A DNA stretch of 5,281 nt from an uncultured Bacillota bacterium (GCA_946631075.1 CAMOZS010000129.1:1-5281), one strand, 5' to 3'; positions 1 to 5,235 are shown, numbered from the stretch's first letter. A program made the numbers and translations. The notes: generated by a model not told the origin, from the letters alone.

Positions 1-304
1 AGAGCCTGCCCTGATATTCCATGACCTCGTCCATGGTCATGTCCTGGCGCATGGAGTATTCCTGGGTGATGATGGAAAGCTTCCGCTTCACGGCGGAGGC
101 CTTGCGGTCAAGCTTCTGTCCGTCGACGCGGATCTCTCCCGCCGTAGGCAGGAGGACCGTGGACAGCATGCTGATGGTCGTGGTCTTGCCGGCCCCGTTG
201 GGTCCAAGCAGGCCGAAGAACTCCCCGGTCTCTATGGTCAGGTCCAGTCCGTCGACGGCGGTGAAATCACCGAATTTTTTTGTCAGATCACGTATCTCGA
301 TCAT
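1..304 (-). CDS. ABC transporter ATP-binding protein, N-terminal part (runs off the window)
   Basis: This is the nucleotide-binding subunit of an ABC transporter, acting on the cytoplasmic face of the membrane and powering a permease that should lie beyond the left edge. The first 101 residues are visible: A-loop-type aromatic F11, Walker A GPNGAGKTT at 34-42, and a Q-loop glutamine at 81 (IITQEYSMRQDMT). The signature motif, Walker B and H-loop are outside the window. The Q-loop context followed by MTMDEVMEYQGRL resembles DrrA/ABC-2-type exporter ATPases more than the BtuD/FecE importer class, but the substrate cannot be read from this fragment. The start ATG (302-304) overlaps the cbiL TGA in an ATGA, so translation is probably coupled to cbiL, and the gene is the fourth of the B12-riboswitch operon. 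The ATPase assignment is near certain; the link to corrinoid or haem traffic is inferred from context. Confidence 0.95.
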   Translation of the reverse strand, partial: MIEIRDLTKKFGDFTAVDGLDLTIETGEFFGLLGPNGAGKTTTISMLSTVLLPTAGEIRVDGQKLDRKASAVKRKLSIITQEYSMRQDMTMDEVMEYQGRL

Positions 305-999
305 TTCTCTTCTTTGGGATCCTTGGCGATGATCAGGGAGAAATACCCCGCTTCATCAGGGATCTCCTCCACGCTGCGGTAGACCTTCTCGCTGGCCATA
401 CCGCAGTCCTCCACCATCTGCACTTCTTTGCCGCTTGCTCTCAGGATATCCTTGACTTCCTTCATGTGACTTCCGGATTTCATCAGGACACAGGTCCCTT
501 CCTGATCCAGGCCCCGGTCCAGTTTGTGCAGGGCCGGCATCACGTGCATGGGCTCATTCCACTCCACGATGGGGATGCCCAGCCTTGCCGCTGCCGCGCA
601 GAAGGATGTGATCCCGCTGACCAGCTCTGTCTCATAACCCATTTCCTCCAGGATGGCCTGCAGGTAGGTGAAGGTACAGTAAACGGTCGAATCGCCCAGG
701 GTCAGATAGACCACGTTTTTTCCCTGGTCCAGGTATTTCGCGATCGTCTCGGCTCCCTTGCGATGGTTTTCCCGCTGGACCTGCCTGTCCATGACCATGG
801 GCATGTAGACCGGCACCAGCTCCTTGTCCGCCAGTTCCGGCACAACTGCCGCCGCGATCTTATAGGCGACCGTCTCCTTCGGGTCTTTTCCCGGCAGGGC
901 GATCACGTCATTTTCTCTGATCAGCCGGCAGGCCTTGAGGGTCATCAGTTCCGGATCTCCCGGGCCGACTCCGACGCCGTATGCGATTCCTTTTTTCAT
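301..999 (-). CDS. cbiL: Cobalt-precorrin-2 (or precorrin-2) C20-methyltransferase
   Basis: This 232-residue cytoplasmic enzyme transfers a methyl group from S-adenosylmethionine to C20 of (cobalt-)precorrin-2, the step after cobalt insertion in the anaerobic cobalamin pathway. It has the tetrapyrrole-methylase fold and full family length. Visible motifs are GVGPGDPELMTLKA at 10-23 (N-terminal signature and active-site loop), LTLGDSTVYCTFTYL at 99-113 (SAM-binding region, with the DSTVY typical of CobI/CbiL) and SGITSFCAAAARL at 128-140. These separate it from CbiF, CbiH and CbiE paralogues. A GGAGG at 1007-1011 sits 7 nt before the ATG, supporting this start. It follows the NEAT-like lipoprotein gene by 16 nt and overlaps the ABC ATPase by 4 nt. 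Because the operon begins with a CbiK-type chelatase, the cobalt-early reaction (cbiL) is preferred to the aerobic name cobI. No key motif appears to be missing. Confidence 0.95.
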   Translation of the reverse strand: MKKGIAYGVGVGPGDPELMTLKACRLIRENDVIALPGKDPKETVAYKIAAAVVPELADKELVPVYMPMVMDRQVQRENHRKGAETIAKYLDQGKNVVYLTLGDSTVYCTFTYLQAILEEMGYETELVSGITSFCAAAARLGIPIVEWNEPMHVMPALHKLDRGLDQEGTCVLMKSGSHMKEVKDILRASGKEVQMVEDCGMASEKVYRSVEEIPDEAGYFSLIIAKDPKEEK

Positions 1000-1015
1000 T
1001 CCGTCTCCTCCGTTT

Positions 1016-1843
1016 TTAGTCCTCGATCAATGTGCAGGTCAGTTCGTACTCGATCTCATGAGGCTCGCTCATGGCTGTCGTGTCTCCGATGACCTTGAAG
1101 GGCTCATTCAGTTTCAGCACCGGGATCTCGAATACGGAATCACCGCTCTCATTCACCGGTTCATATTTCTCCCCGTCTACGATCATGTAATCGTAGTTGG
1201 GGCTGGACCATTTGACGGTCATGGTAGCCTTGCCGTCCTTGACGACCATCTCGGCCGGGCTTTCGATGTCCGCCTTGCCTGTGCCGCCTTCCTTGACCAC
1301 CTCGATCTGATATGTGCCGTCCTCCAGATCGATCTCAGTCCCCGCGTGGATGTCATCGCCGGGCACCGGATCGGAAACGGTCACCATGTGGGAATACCAG
1401 TTATCGTGGGTCCCGATCAGAGATACTTCGTAAGGTTCGTCCAGAGCCGGGACGGGAATATCGAATCCGTAGACTTCTTCCGTGTATCCGTCACCGTAAT
1501 CGATGGTGTCAACGGTCCTGGGCAGCATCTGGGCGCCCTCTTTCTGGGCATCTTCCTTGCTTCCGTAGAAGAGGTTGACGATCTTCTTGGACTGGAGGCT
1601 GACGTGCACAGTCATCTCACCGTCCTTGACCGTCAGGATCCCCTTGTCGTTATTGTAGTCGTTCACGTGGAACATGCTGTGGTCAGTGGTGAAGGTCACC
1701 ACGTAGGTCCCGTCCTCAAGCGCTGCCGCGCCTTCAGGAGCCGCTGTCTCATCAGATGAGCCGGATCCCCCGCATCCGTTCAGGGCCAGGCCCGCAAAGG
1801 CTGTCAGGACCGCCAGCAGGAATATCAATCCGCGTTTTCTCAT
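1016..1843 (-). CDS. Lipoprotein with two tandem NEAT-like beta domains
   Basis: This is a predicted surface lipoprotein of 275 residues. MRKRG, a hydrophobic core and a lipobox ALNGC (C24) form a type II signal peptide. A Ser/Gly/Ala-rich linker follows to about residue 42. The rest is an internal duplication: domain 1 (43-158) and domain 2 (173-272) share an EDGTY start (43-47, 174-178), a VKDG strand turn (72-75, 201-204), and F(D/E)IPV..L(D/N)EP(Y/F).V (127-140, 238-251). This beta pattern resembles NEAT haem-binding domains. Domain 2 adds WSSPNYDY at 212-219, a possible ligand loop; domain 1 differs there. A classical NEAT YxxxY is not obvious, so haem or corrinoid binding is inference. 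AAAGG precedes the ATG by 7 nt. It lies between the lipid-anchored chelatase and cbiL, suggesting capture or hand-over of a tetrapyrrole or metal at the cell surface. Lipoprotein and duplication are clear; ligand is unknown. Confidence 0.8.
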   Translation of the reverse strand: MRKRGLIFLLAVLTAFAGLALNGCGGSGSSDETAAPEGAAALEDGTYVVTFTTDHSMFHVNDYNNDKGILTVKDGEMTVHVSLQSKKIVNLFYGSKEDAQKEGAQMLPRTVDTIDYGDGYTEEVYGFDIPVPALDEPYEVSLIGTHDNWYSHMVTVSDPVPGDDIHAGTEIDLEDGTYQIEVVKEGGTGKADIESPAEMVVKDGKATMTVKWSSPNYDYMIVDGEKYEPVNESGDSVFEIPVLKLNEPFKVIGDTTAMSEPHEIEYELTCTLIED

Positions 1844-1869
1844 ATTTATGCCTTTCGATTCATATACGA

Positions 1870-1908
1870 AGGAAGCACTGACATAAGTTTTCGATGCCAG
1901 TGCTCCCC
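1870..1908 (-). other. Strong intercistronic RNA hairpin without a U tract
   Basis: In the 89-nt gap between the chelatase gene and the NEAT-like lipoprotein gene, the transcript can fold into a 15-bp stem. The 5' arm is at 1894-1908 (GGGGAGCACTGGCAT) and the 3' arm at 1870-1884 (ATGTCAGTGCTTCCT), with G-U pairs and a 9-nt loop. The sequence after it (TCGTATATG) has no run of T, so it is not a standard intrinsic terminator. It more likely protects or separates the two mRNA segments, or acts as a partial attenuator that lowers expression of the downstream genes. The stem is seen directly; the role is inferred. Confidence 0.65.
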
Positions 1909-1932
1909 TGTTGATTCTGATTTGATCGATCT

Positions 1933-3177
1933 TTATTTGATCACTGCGCCTGTGTGCTCGACATAGATCTTTTCGATGTCAGCGATACGGCCCATACCCT
2001 CGATCTGGCAGCTTACGTTGTCAGCGCCGAATCCTTCACCGATCTCGACCGGAGCGTCAGCTCCTTCGACCTCGAACTGGCCGCCGTTGACGAATCCGTA
2101 GTACCAGGATCCCTCTTCGTCTGCAGCCATATCGTTGTTGGCATGGTCACCGGCAACGACCATCATCGGCCGCAGGATGACCTTGCTGTATCCGGCCTTC
2201 TCGACTGCTTTCTTGACCTCGGGCAGAGCGGTGTCTGCCGGGTTGCCCTCAACGGTTCCGACGAATACGTTCTTGTATCCCAGCTGTTCCATCTGAGCCT
2301 GCATCTGGTCATAGGTAACATTGGCTTCGTGGCCTGTTCCGTGTCCCATGAGGACGATGGCTGTTCCGTCTTCCGCCAGAGCATCCAGGGAATCCGCCTT
2401 GGCTGCCTTGACTGCTTCAGCGACGACCGCCTTGGCAGCAGCTTCCTTGTCAGCGTTGATCTCGGAAGCGTCCTTGCCGACTTCGCCCAACAGGGGCTCT
2501 GCGATCTCTACGGATTCGAAGCTGTCCTTGACCGCGTCAACGGCTTCGGTCAGTTCATCATACTCAGCGCCGTGCATCAGGTGAGTCGGCTGGATGACCA
2601 GGTTCTTGACCTTGTTGGCAGCTGCTCTGTCCAGAGCCTGCTGCACGTTGTCGATCTTCTCGCCGTCACGGGCCTGAACGTGGTTGATGATGATCTGAGC
2701 TGTGAATGCTCTTCTGACGGACCAGTCAGGATAAGCTTCAGCCAGGGCCTTCTCGACACCGCCGATATCGGTGGCTCTGCTGTCATTGAAGGATGTACCG
2801 AAGGAAACGACCAGCAGTTCGTTCTCGCCGATCTCATCGCCGTTGAGCGGATCGTCCTTGGACGCATCGCCGGTGTCCAGACCGAAGTAGTCCGGATCAT
2901 CCAGCTGTTCCTTCTGCTCGTCGGTCAGAGCATCGTAAGCAGCTCTTGCCGCCGCGCACTGCTCGTCAGTTTCGTCTGTCCTCTCCTGGACCTGGATCGC
3001 CTCGATGGCCGCGTTGCAAGCTGCTACAGCGTCTTCAGCAACAGCAGCATCCTCTTCCTCGGAAACCGGTGTCTGTTCCGCGTCACCGGACTCGCCGCAG
3101 CCGGTCACCATGGCCATGATGCCCAGAGACATGATCAGGGCCAGGCCGATCACAAGAAATTTCTTTAGATTCTTCAT
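1933..3177 (-). CDS. cbiK: Membrane-anchored (lipoprotein) CbiK-type sirohydrochlorin cobaltochelatase
   Basis: CbiK inserts Co2+ into sirohydrochlorin, the entry step of anaerobic corrin synthesis. The usual enzyme is cytoplasmic and about 260 residues; this one has 414. Residues 1-27 are a lipoprotein signal peptide (MKNLKK, hydrophobic core, VTGC with C27). An acidic linker and an Ala-rich helical spacer (about 43-95, containing ARAAYDALTDEQKEQL) follow. The chelatase domain spans about 119-414: LLVVSFGTS at 121-129, QPTHLMHGAEYDEL at 196-209 with H199, LMGHGTGHEAN at 276-286, GTVEGNP at 307-313 and VAGDHANNDMA at 341-351 with H345. The two histidines match the positions expected for the CbiK metal site, so the enzyme looks intact. 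The start at 3177 is fixed by AGGAGG at 3185-3190, 7 nt upstream. It is first in the B12-riboswitch operon. The product should act outside the membrane, as reported for periplasmic CbiK of Desulfovibrio. Cobalt, iron or haem-related substrates remain possible. Confidence 0.92.
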   Translation of the reverse strand: MKNLKKFLVIGLALIMSLGIMAMVTGCGESGDAEQTPVSEEEDAAVAEDAVAACNAAIEAIQVQERTDETDEQCAAARAAYDALTDEQKEQLDDPDYFGLDTGDASKDDPLNGDEIGENELLVVSFGTSFNDSRATDIGGVEKALAEAYPDWSVRRAFTAQIIINHVQARDGEKIDNVQQALDRAAANKVKNLVIQPTHLMHGAEYDELTEAVDAVKDSFESVEIAEPLLGEVGKDASEINADKEAAAKAVVAEAVKAAKADSLDALAEDGTAIVLMGHGTGHEANVTYDQMQAQMEQLGYKNVFVGTVEGNPADTALPEVKKAVEKAGYSKVILRPMMVVAGDHANNDMAADEEGSWYYGFVNGGQFEVEGADAPVEIGEGFGADNVSCQIEGMGRIADIEKIYVEHTGAVIK

Positions 3178-3184
3178 GTTAAAA

Positions 3185-3190
3185 CCTCCT
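3185..3190 (-). promoter_or_regulatory. Ribosome binding site deciding the cbiK start
   Basis: A perfect AGGAGG lies 7 nt before the ATG at 3175-3177. It selects that start over an in-frame ATG 57 nt upstream, which falls inside the terminator hairpin and would place unrelated residues in front of the signal peptide. Confidence 0.9.
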
Positions 3191-3210
3191 CTGAAAAAAA
3201 ATGTTTTCCT

Positions 3211-3248
3211 GAGAACACAAAAGCCTTCGCGCACCCGAGCAAAGGCTT
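3211..3248 (-). terminator. Intrinsic terminator in the riboswitch expression platform
   Basis: On the minus strand AAGCCTTTGC (3239-3248) pairs over 10 bp, one of them G-U, with GCGAAGGCTT (3221-3230) around an 8-nt loop. A T-rich tail TTGTGTTCTC follows (3211-3220). It lies between the cobalamin aptamer and the cbiK ribosome binding site, where a ligand-controlled transcription terminator is expected. The interrupted tail suggests moderate strength; a stretch of eight T residues at 3194-3201 lies a little further downstream. Confidence 0.85.
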
Positions 3249-3303
3249 CATGAAGAATCTCTCATCATCAATCCGTTTTTACTCGCCAGTGTCTCGTGGC
3301 AGG

Positions 3304-3322
3304 AACGGCCAAGGCGGCCATT
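3304..3322 (-). promoter_or_regulatory. Stem-loop just after the B12 aptamer, candidate L13 kissing partner
   Basis: AATGGCC (3316-3322) pairs with GGCCGTT (3304-3310) over 7 bp around the loop GCCTT (3311-3315). The loop is exactly complementary to AAGGC (3369-3373) inside the aptamer segment GGGAAGGCG. Class-I cobalamin riboswitches use a kissing interaction between an aptamer loop (L5) and a loop in the expression platform (L13); this hairpin has the right position and sequence to be that partner. The exact helix numbering is inferred. Confidence 0.65.
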
Positions 3323-3327
3323 CTTAT

Positions 3328-3541
3328 CGGCAGGCAGGTCTCCTGGCTCGCAGGTCTCGATTCGGATCGCCTTCCCAGGACGGTTCATCCCAGTGGCTGC
3401 AGCAGCTTTTGCCGCCGCCTATCCGGACCTTCGCTTACAGTGACGAGTTCGCACAGGACTTGCACCTGTTTCCCTATTATCCGGATCCTTTCGCCCGGCA
3501 CCTGTCGTTTCTGTATTCTCTTTCCTGACCTGCCTTTGCCG
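3328..3541 (-). promoter_or_regulatory. Cobalamin (B12) riboswitch aptamer
   Basis: This is an AdoCbl-family riboswitch in the leader of the cbiK operon. On the minus strand the conserved blocks appear in order: GGTGCC at 3497-3502, the AGGTGCAAGTCCT arm, CACTGTAA at 3435-3442, GCCACTGG at 3390-3397, GGGAAGGCG near 3368-3376, and the B12 box AGCCAGGAGACCTGCC at 3333-3348. The closing P1 helix joins GGCAGGTC (3527-3534) with GACCTGCC (3333-3340), extended outward by CGGCA (3537-3541) with TGCCG (3328-3332). A promoter lies directly upstream and an intrinsic terminator downstream, so bound cobalamin is expected to stop transcription of cbiK, the NEAT-like lipoprotein gene, cbiL and the transporter. 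Together with its flanks it fills the gene-free stretch between 3178 and 3651. Confidence 0.96.
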
Positions 3542-3556
3542 CAGGCCAACGTTGTT

Positions 3557-3585
3557 ATTATAACACCAGTTGATATGGACAGCAA
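3557..3585 (-). promoter_or_regulatory. SigA-type promoter of the B12-riboswitch operon
   Basis: On the minus strand -35 TTGCTG (3580-3585) and a perfect -10 TATAAT (3557-3562) are separated by 17 bp. TG one base before the -10 makes it an extended -10 promoter. Transcription should begin near 3550, only about 9 nt before the P1 helix of the riboswitch, so almost the whole leader is regulatory RNA. Confidence 0.88.
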
Positions 3586-3651
3586 CACCTCAGATCCTTC
3601 CATATCAGAATGGAAAAGATAAAAATATTTTGCCCCTCCGGATCCGGTCTT

Positions 3652-4305
3652 TCACCGCTCGATCGCGAAAGCCCGGACCGGGCCCCCGTCCGATCCCGCG
3701 ACCTTGAGGGGCGCGAAGGAGAACAGATACCGCTTCCGCGGATCCAGGGCCAGTGAATTGGCGATGTTCTCTACGATGAGGACATCCTCTGACAGCAGGG
3801 CCGGATGGGCATCCCACTGCTCCAGCCGGGTCGAATCCACGTTGAGGAAATCGACCGCGACGATACGGGCGCCCCACTTCACCAGAAGCTCCGCCGCCTC
3901 TCCGCTCAGATATGGATGGTCCAGATATTCCTCACTGCCGAAATACCGGCACCAGCCGGTCTGCAGAAGGACCAGATCGCCGGCTCTGACCCTGTCCCTG
4001 GCGGGCATAAGGTCCTCTCCTGTGATCGCCTCCCCGGCCTTCTTCTCCGTCAGATCGATCACCACCCCTTCTCCGACGAAAGTGCCGGCAGGAAAATCCG
4101 TGATCCGCTTCCCCTCCGCTAGAAAATGATAGGGGGCGTCGATGTGGGTCCCGGTATGGGTTCCCATGTCCAGCCGGTCCACATGGCAGAAAGCTGCTTC
4201 GTGGGTCAGTGACTCGTTCACTTCCACCCCCGGGTCTCCCGGGTAAACCATCATGCCGGTCCGGATCTCGTGGGTAAGGTCGATCACTTTTAACTGTCCT
4301 TTCAT
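3652..4305 (-). CDS. Cyclase-family metal-dependent hydrolase (kynurenine formamidase-like)
   Basis: This 217-residue cytoplasmic protein belongs to the cyclase / KynB-like superfamily, which hydrolyses amide or ester bonds of small molecules with divalent metal ions. The signature HxGTHxDxPxH is complete (H50-T-G-T-H54-I-D56-A-P-Y-H60) and supplies the metal ligands and catalytic histidine. Typical flanking blocks are VIDLTHEI at 7-14, VYPGDPG near 20-26, LLQTGW in the middle, VAVDFLNVDS, and the C-terminal ENIANSLALDP with LKVAGSDGGPVRA. Length is normal for the family. The start at 4305 is chosen because GGAGG at 4312-4316 sits 6 nt upstream; a longer reading would begin inside the preceding gene. 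It follows the HTH-Uma2 gene by 13 nt and is probably cotranscribed with it. The substrate is not evident: no tryptophan-degradation genes are visible, so kynB is not assigned. Confidence 0.92.
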   Translation of the reverse strand: MKGQLKVIDLTHEIRTGMMVYPGDPGVEVNESLTHEAAFCHVDRLDMGTHTGTHIDAPYHFLAEGKRITDFPAGTFVGEGVVIDLTEKKAGEAITGEDLMPARDRVRAGDLVLLQTGWCRYFGSEEYLDHPYLSGEAAELLVKWGARIVAVDFLNVDSTRLEQWDAHPALLSEDVLIVENIANSLALDPRKRYLFSFAPLKVAGSDGGPVRAFAIER

Positions 4306-4311
4306 GCTCTT

Positions 4312-4316
4312 CCTCC
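4312..4316 (-). promoter_or_regulatory. Ribosome binding site deciding the cyclase start
   Basis: GGAGG lies in the 13-nt gap between the HTH-Uma2 stop codon and the cyclase ATG, 6 nt before the ATG. It argues for the start at 4305 rather than an in-frame ATG at 4341 that would overlap the upstream gene. Confidence 0.85.
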
Positions 4317-4318
4317 AA

Positions 4319-5164
4319 TCACTTCGTTTGATCCTCTTCATCGTAGATCCGTCTCATTCGGTCATCGATCCGGGCGAAGTCGATCTGGCACTCTCCGCCC
4401 CAGATGCCGACCGGAATACGATCCCGGAACGTATATACACTGATCAGATCGTCGTGGTCAAAATCATAGACGATGACCTTCTGATTCTTCAGGTCGACGA
4501 TCCAATATTCCCGGACGCCTGCCTCAGCATACTTCTGATTCTTGATCGTCAGATCCTTCCTGCGGGTCGATGGAGAAAGGACCTCAACGACCAGATCGGG
4601 CGCCCCCCAGATCTTCTCATCTACTAACAGACCGCGGTCACAGAGAACGCAGACATCCGGCTCGACAATGGTATCTTCATCCCGGTCGATGTGGACCGAG
4701 ACCGGCGCCGGAAAGGGAATGCAGTCTCCGCCGTGTGCTCGGATAAACAATTCGAGTTCCACGGTCAGTGCCATAATGACATATTGATGCTTCGTCGTGG
4801 GTGAAGCCAGGTTGTAGATGACCCCATCGATGAGCTCGATCCTCTCATGTTCGCGCAGCTCGTAGTAATCCTCTGCCGTATGCCGGCCCTGCGGGATCGC
4901 GCTATAGGTATCGACGAGGCTGCTTTCCTTCACCAGCACACGCTCACCCTTCGGCGGATAGTCATACACCGGCCCCGGATAAACGGCAGCTGGTTCAGCA
5001 GAGAAAAACTTCTCCAGCGCCTGCATCGTATCATACCGCGGCGACTTCGTCTCTCCGGAGAAGATCTTCTGTACCGTTCCCAGCGGGACGCCGGAACCAT
5101 CGCAGATATACTCGTTAGTATAGCCCCGTTCCTTCTTCAGTCTCTTCATCTCTTCGATCGTCAT
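4319..5164 (-). CDS. XRE-type helix-turn-helix fused to a Uma2/DUF820 nuclease-like domain
   Basis: This 281-residue protein has two parts. Residues 1-55 are a Cro/C1-type DNA-binding domain (MKRLKKERGYTNEYI, then VPLGTVQKIFSGETKSP with the recognition helix near 28-36). After a Pro/Tyr-rich linker (about 58-92), residues about 95-260 form a Uma2 domain of the PD-(D/E)XK superfamily: HTAEDYYEL, RIELIDGVIY at 108-117 with E110, H126, VEPDV with D170, PDLVVEVLSPST at 189-200 with E194, and KYAEAGVREYWIVD at 211-224. The putative catalytic acids are all present, so it is not obviously degenerate. Uma2 proteins are abundant but of unproven function; nuclease activity is inferred from the fold. 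A GGGGTGA-type ribosome binding site at about 5171-5178 precedes the ATG. A consensus promoter and CGGGTA repeats lie upstream, and autoregulation by its own HTH is plausible. The cyclase gene follows in the same unit. Confidence 0.9.
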   Translation of the reverse strand: MTIEEMKRLKKERGYTNEYICDGSGVPLGTVQKIFSGETKSPRYDTMQALEKFFSAEPAAVYPGPVYDYPPKGERVLVKESSLVDTYSAIPQGRHTAEDYYELREHERIELIDGVIYNLASPTTKHQYVIMALTVELELFIRAHGGDCIPFPAPVSVHIDRDEDTIVEPDVCVLCDRGLLVDEKIWGAPDLVVEVLSPSTRRKDLTIKNQKYAEAGVREYWIVDLKNQKVIVYDFDHDDLISVYTFRDRIPVGIWGGECQIDFARIDDRMRRIYDEEDQTK

Positions 5165-5202
5165 TTCGGATCACCCCTCGTGTTCGTGTCATCTTTGCTT
5201 GT

Positions 5203-5231
5203 ATATTACCTCGCAAACATCCATTCGTCAA
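5203..5231 (-). promoter_or_regulatory. SigA-type promoter of the HTH-Uma2/cyclase unit
   Basis: On the minus strand -35 TTGACG (5226-5231) and -10 TAATAT (5203-5208) are spaced by exactly 17 bp. The expected start of transcription is near 5196, leaving a short leader of about 30 nt before the ATG at 5164. A repeat cluster abuts the -35 from upstream. Confidence 0.85.
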
Positions 5232-5235
5232 CCAG

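Noticed and set aside
280..1092. Long plus-strand open frames opposite cbiL and the NEAT-like lipoprotein gene (also 935-1759)
   Set aside because: They mirror genes with clear family motifs, have His/Asp-rich compositions typical of antisense frames, and lack ribosome binding sites.
1954..3168. 404-codon plus-strand open frame opposite cbiK
   Set aside because: Antisense shadow of a gene with unmistakable CbiK motifs and a consensus ribosome binding site; its product is low-complexity Val/Leu/Asp/Ser-rich with no recognisable domain.
3178..3234. 19-residue N-terminal extension of the chelatase
   Set aside because: It would be translated from inside the terminator hairpin and bury the signal peptide; the AGGAGG at 3185-3190 fits the start at 3177.
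3596..3617. 8-bp hairpin (TTTTCCAT / ATGGAAGG) downstream of the cyclase gene, considered as its terminator
   Set aside because: No T run follows it on the minus strand and the stem is AT/GU-rich; termination after the cyclase is left unassigned.
3250..3622. Small open frames in both directions in the leader region
   Set aside because: The region is explained by the riboswitch, terminator and promoter; the frames lack ribosome binding sites and recognisable products.
3638..3647. Palindrome CCGGATCCGG after the cyclase stop
   Set aside because: It cannot form a useful hairpin (3-bp stem at best) and probably occurs by chance.
4306..4341. 12-residue longer start for the cyclase
   Set aside because: It lies within the end of the HTH-Uma2 gene; GGAGG is placed correctly for the start at 4305.
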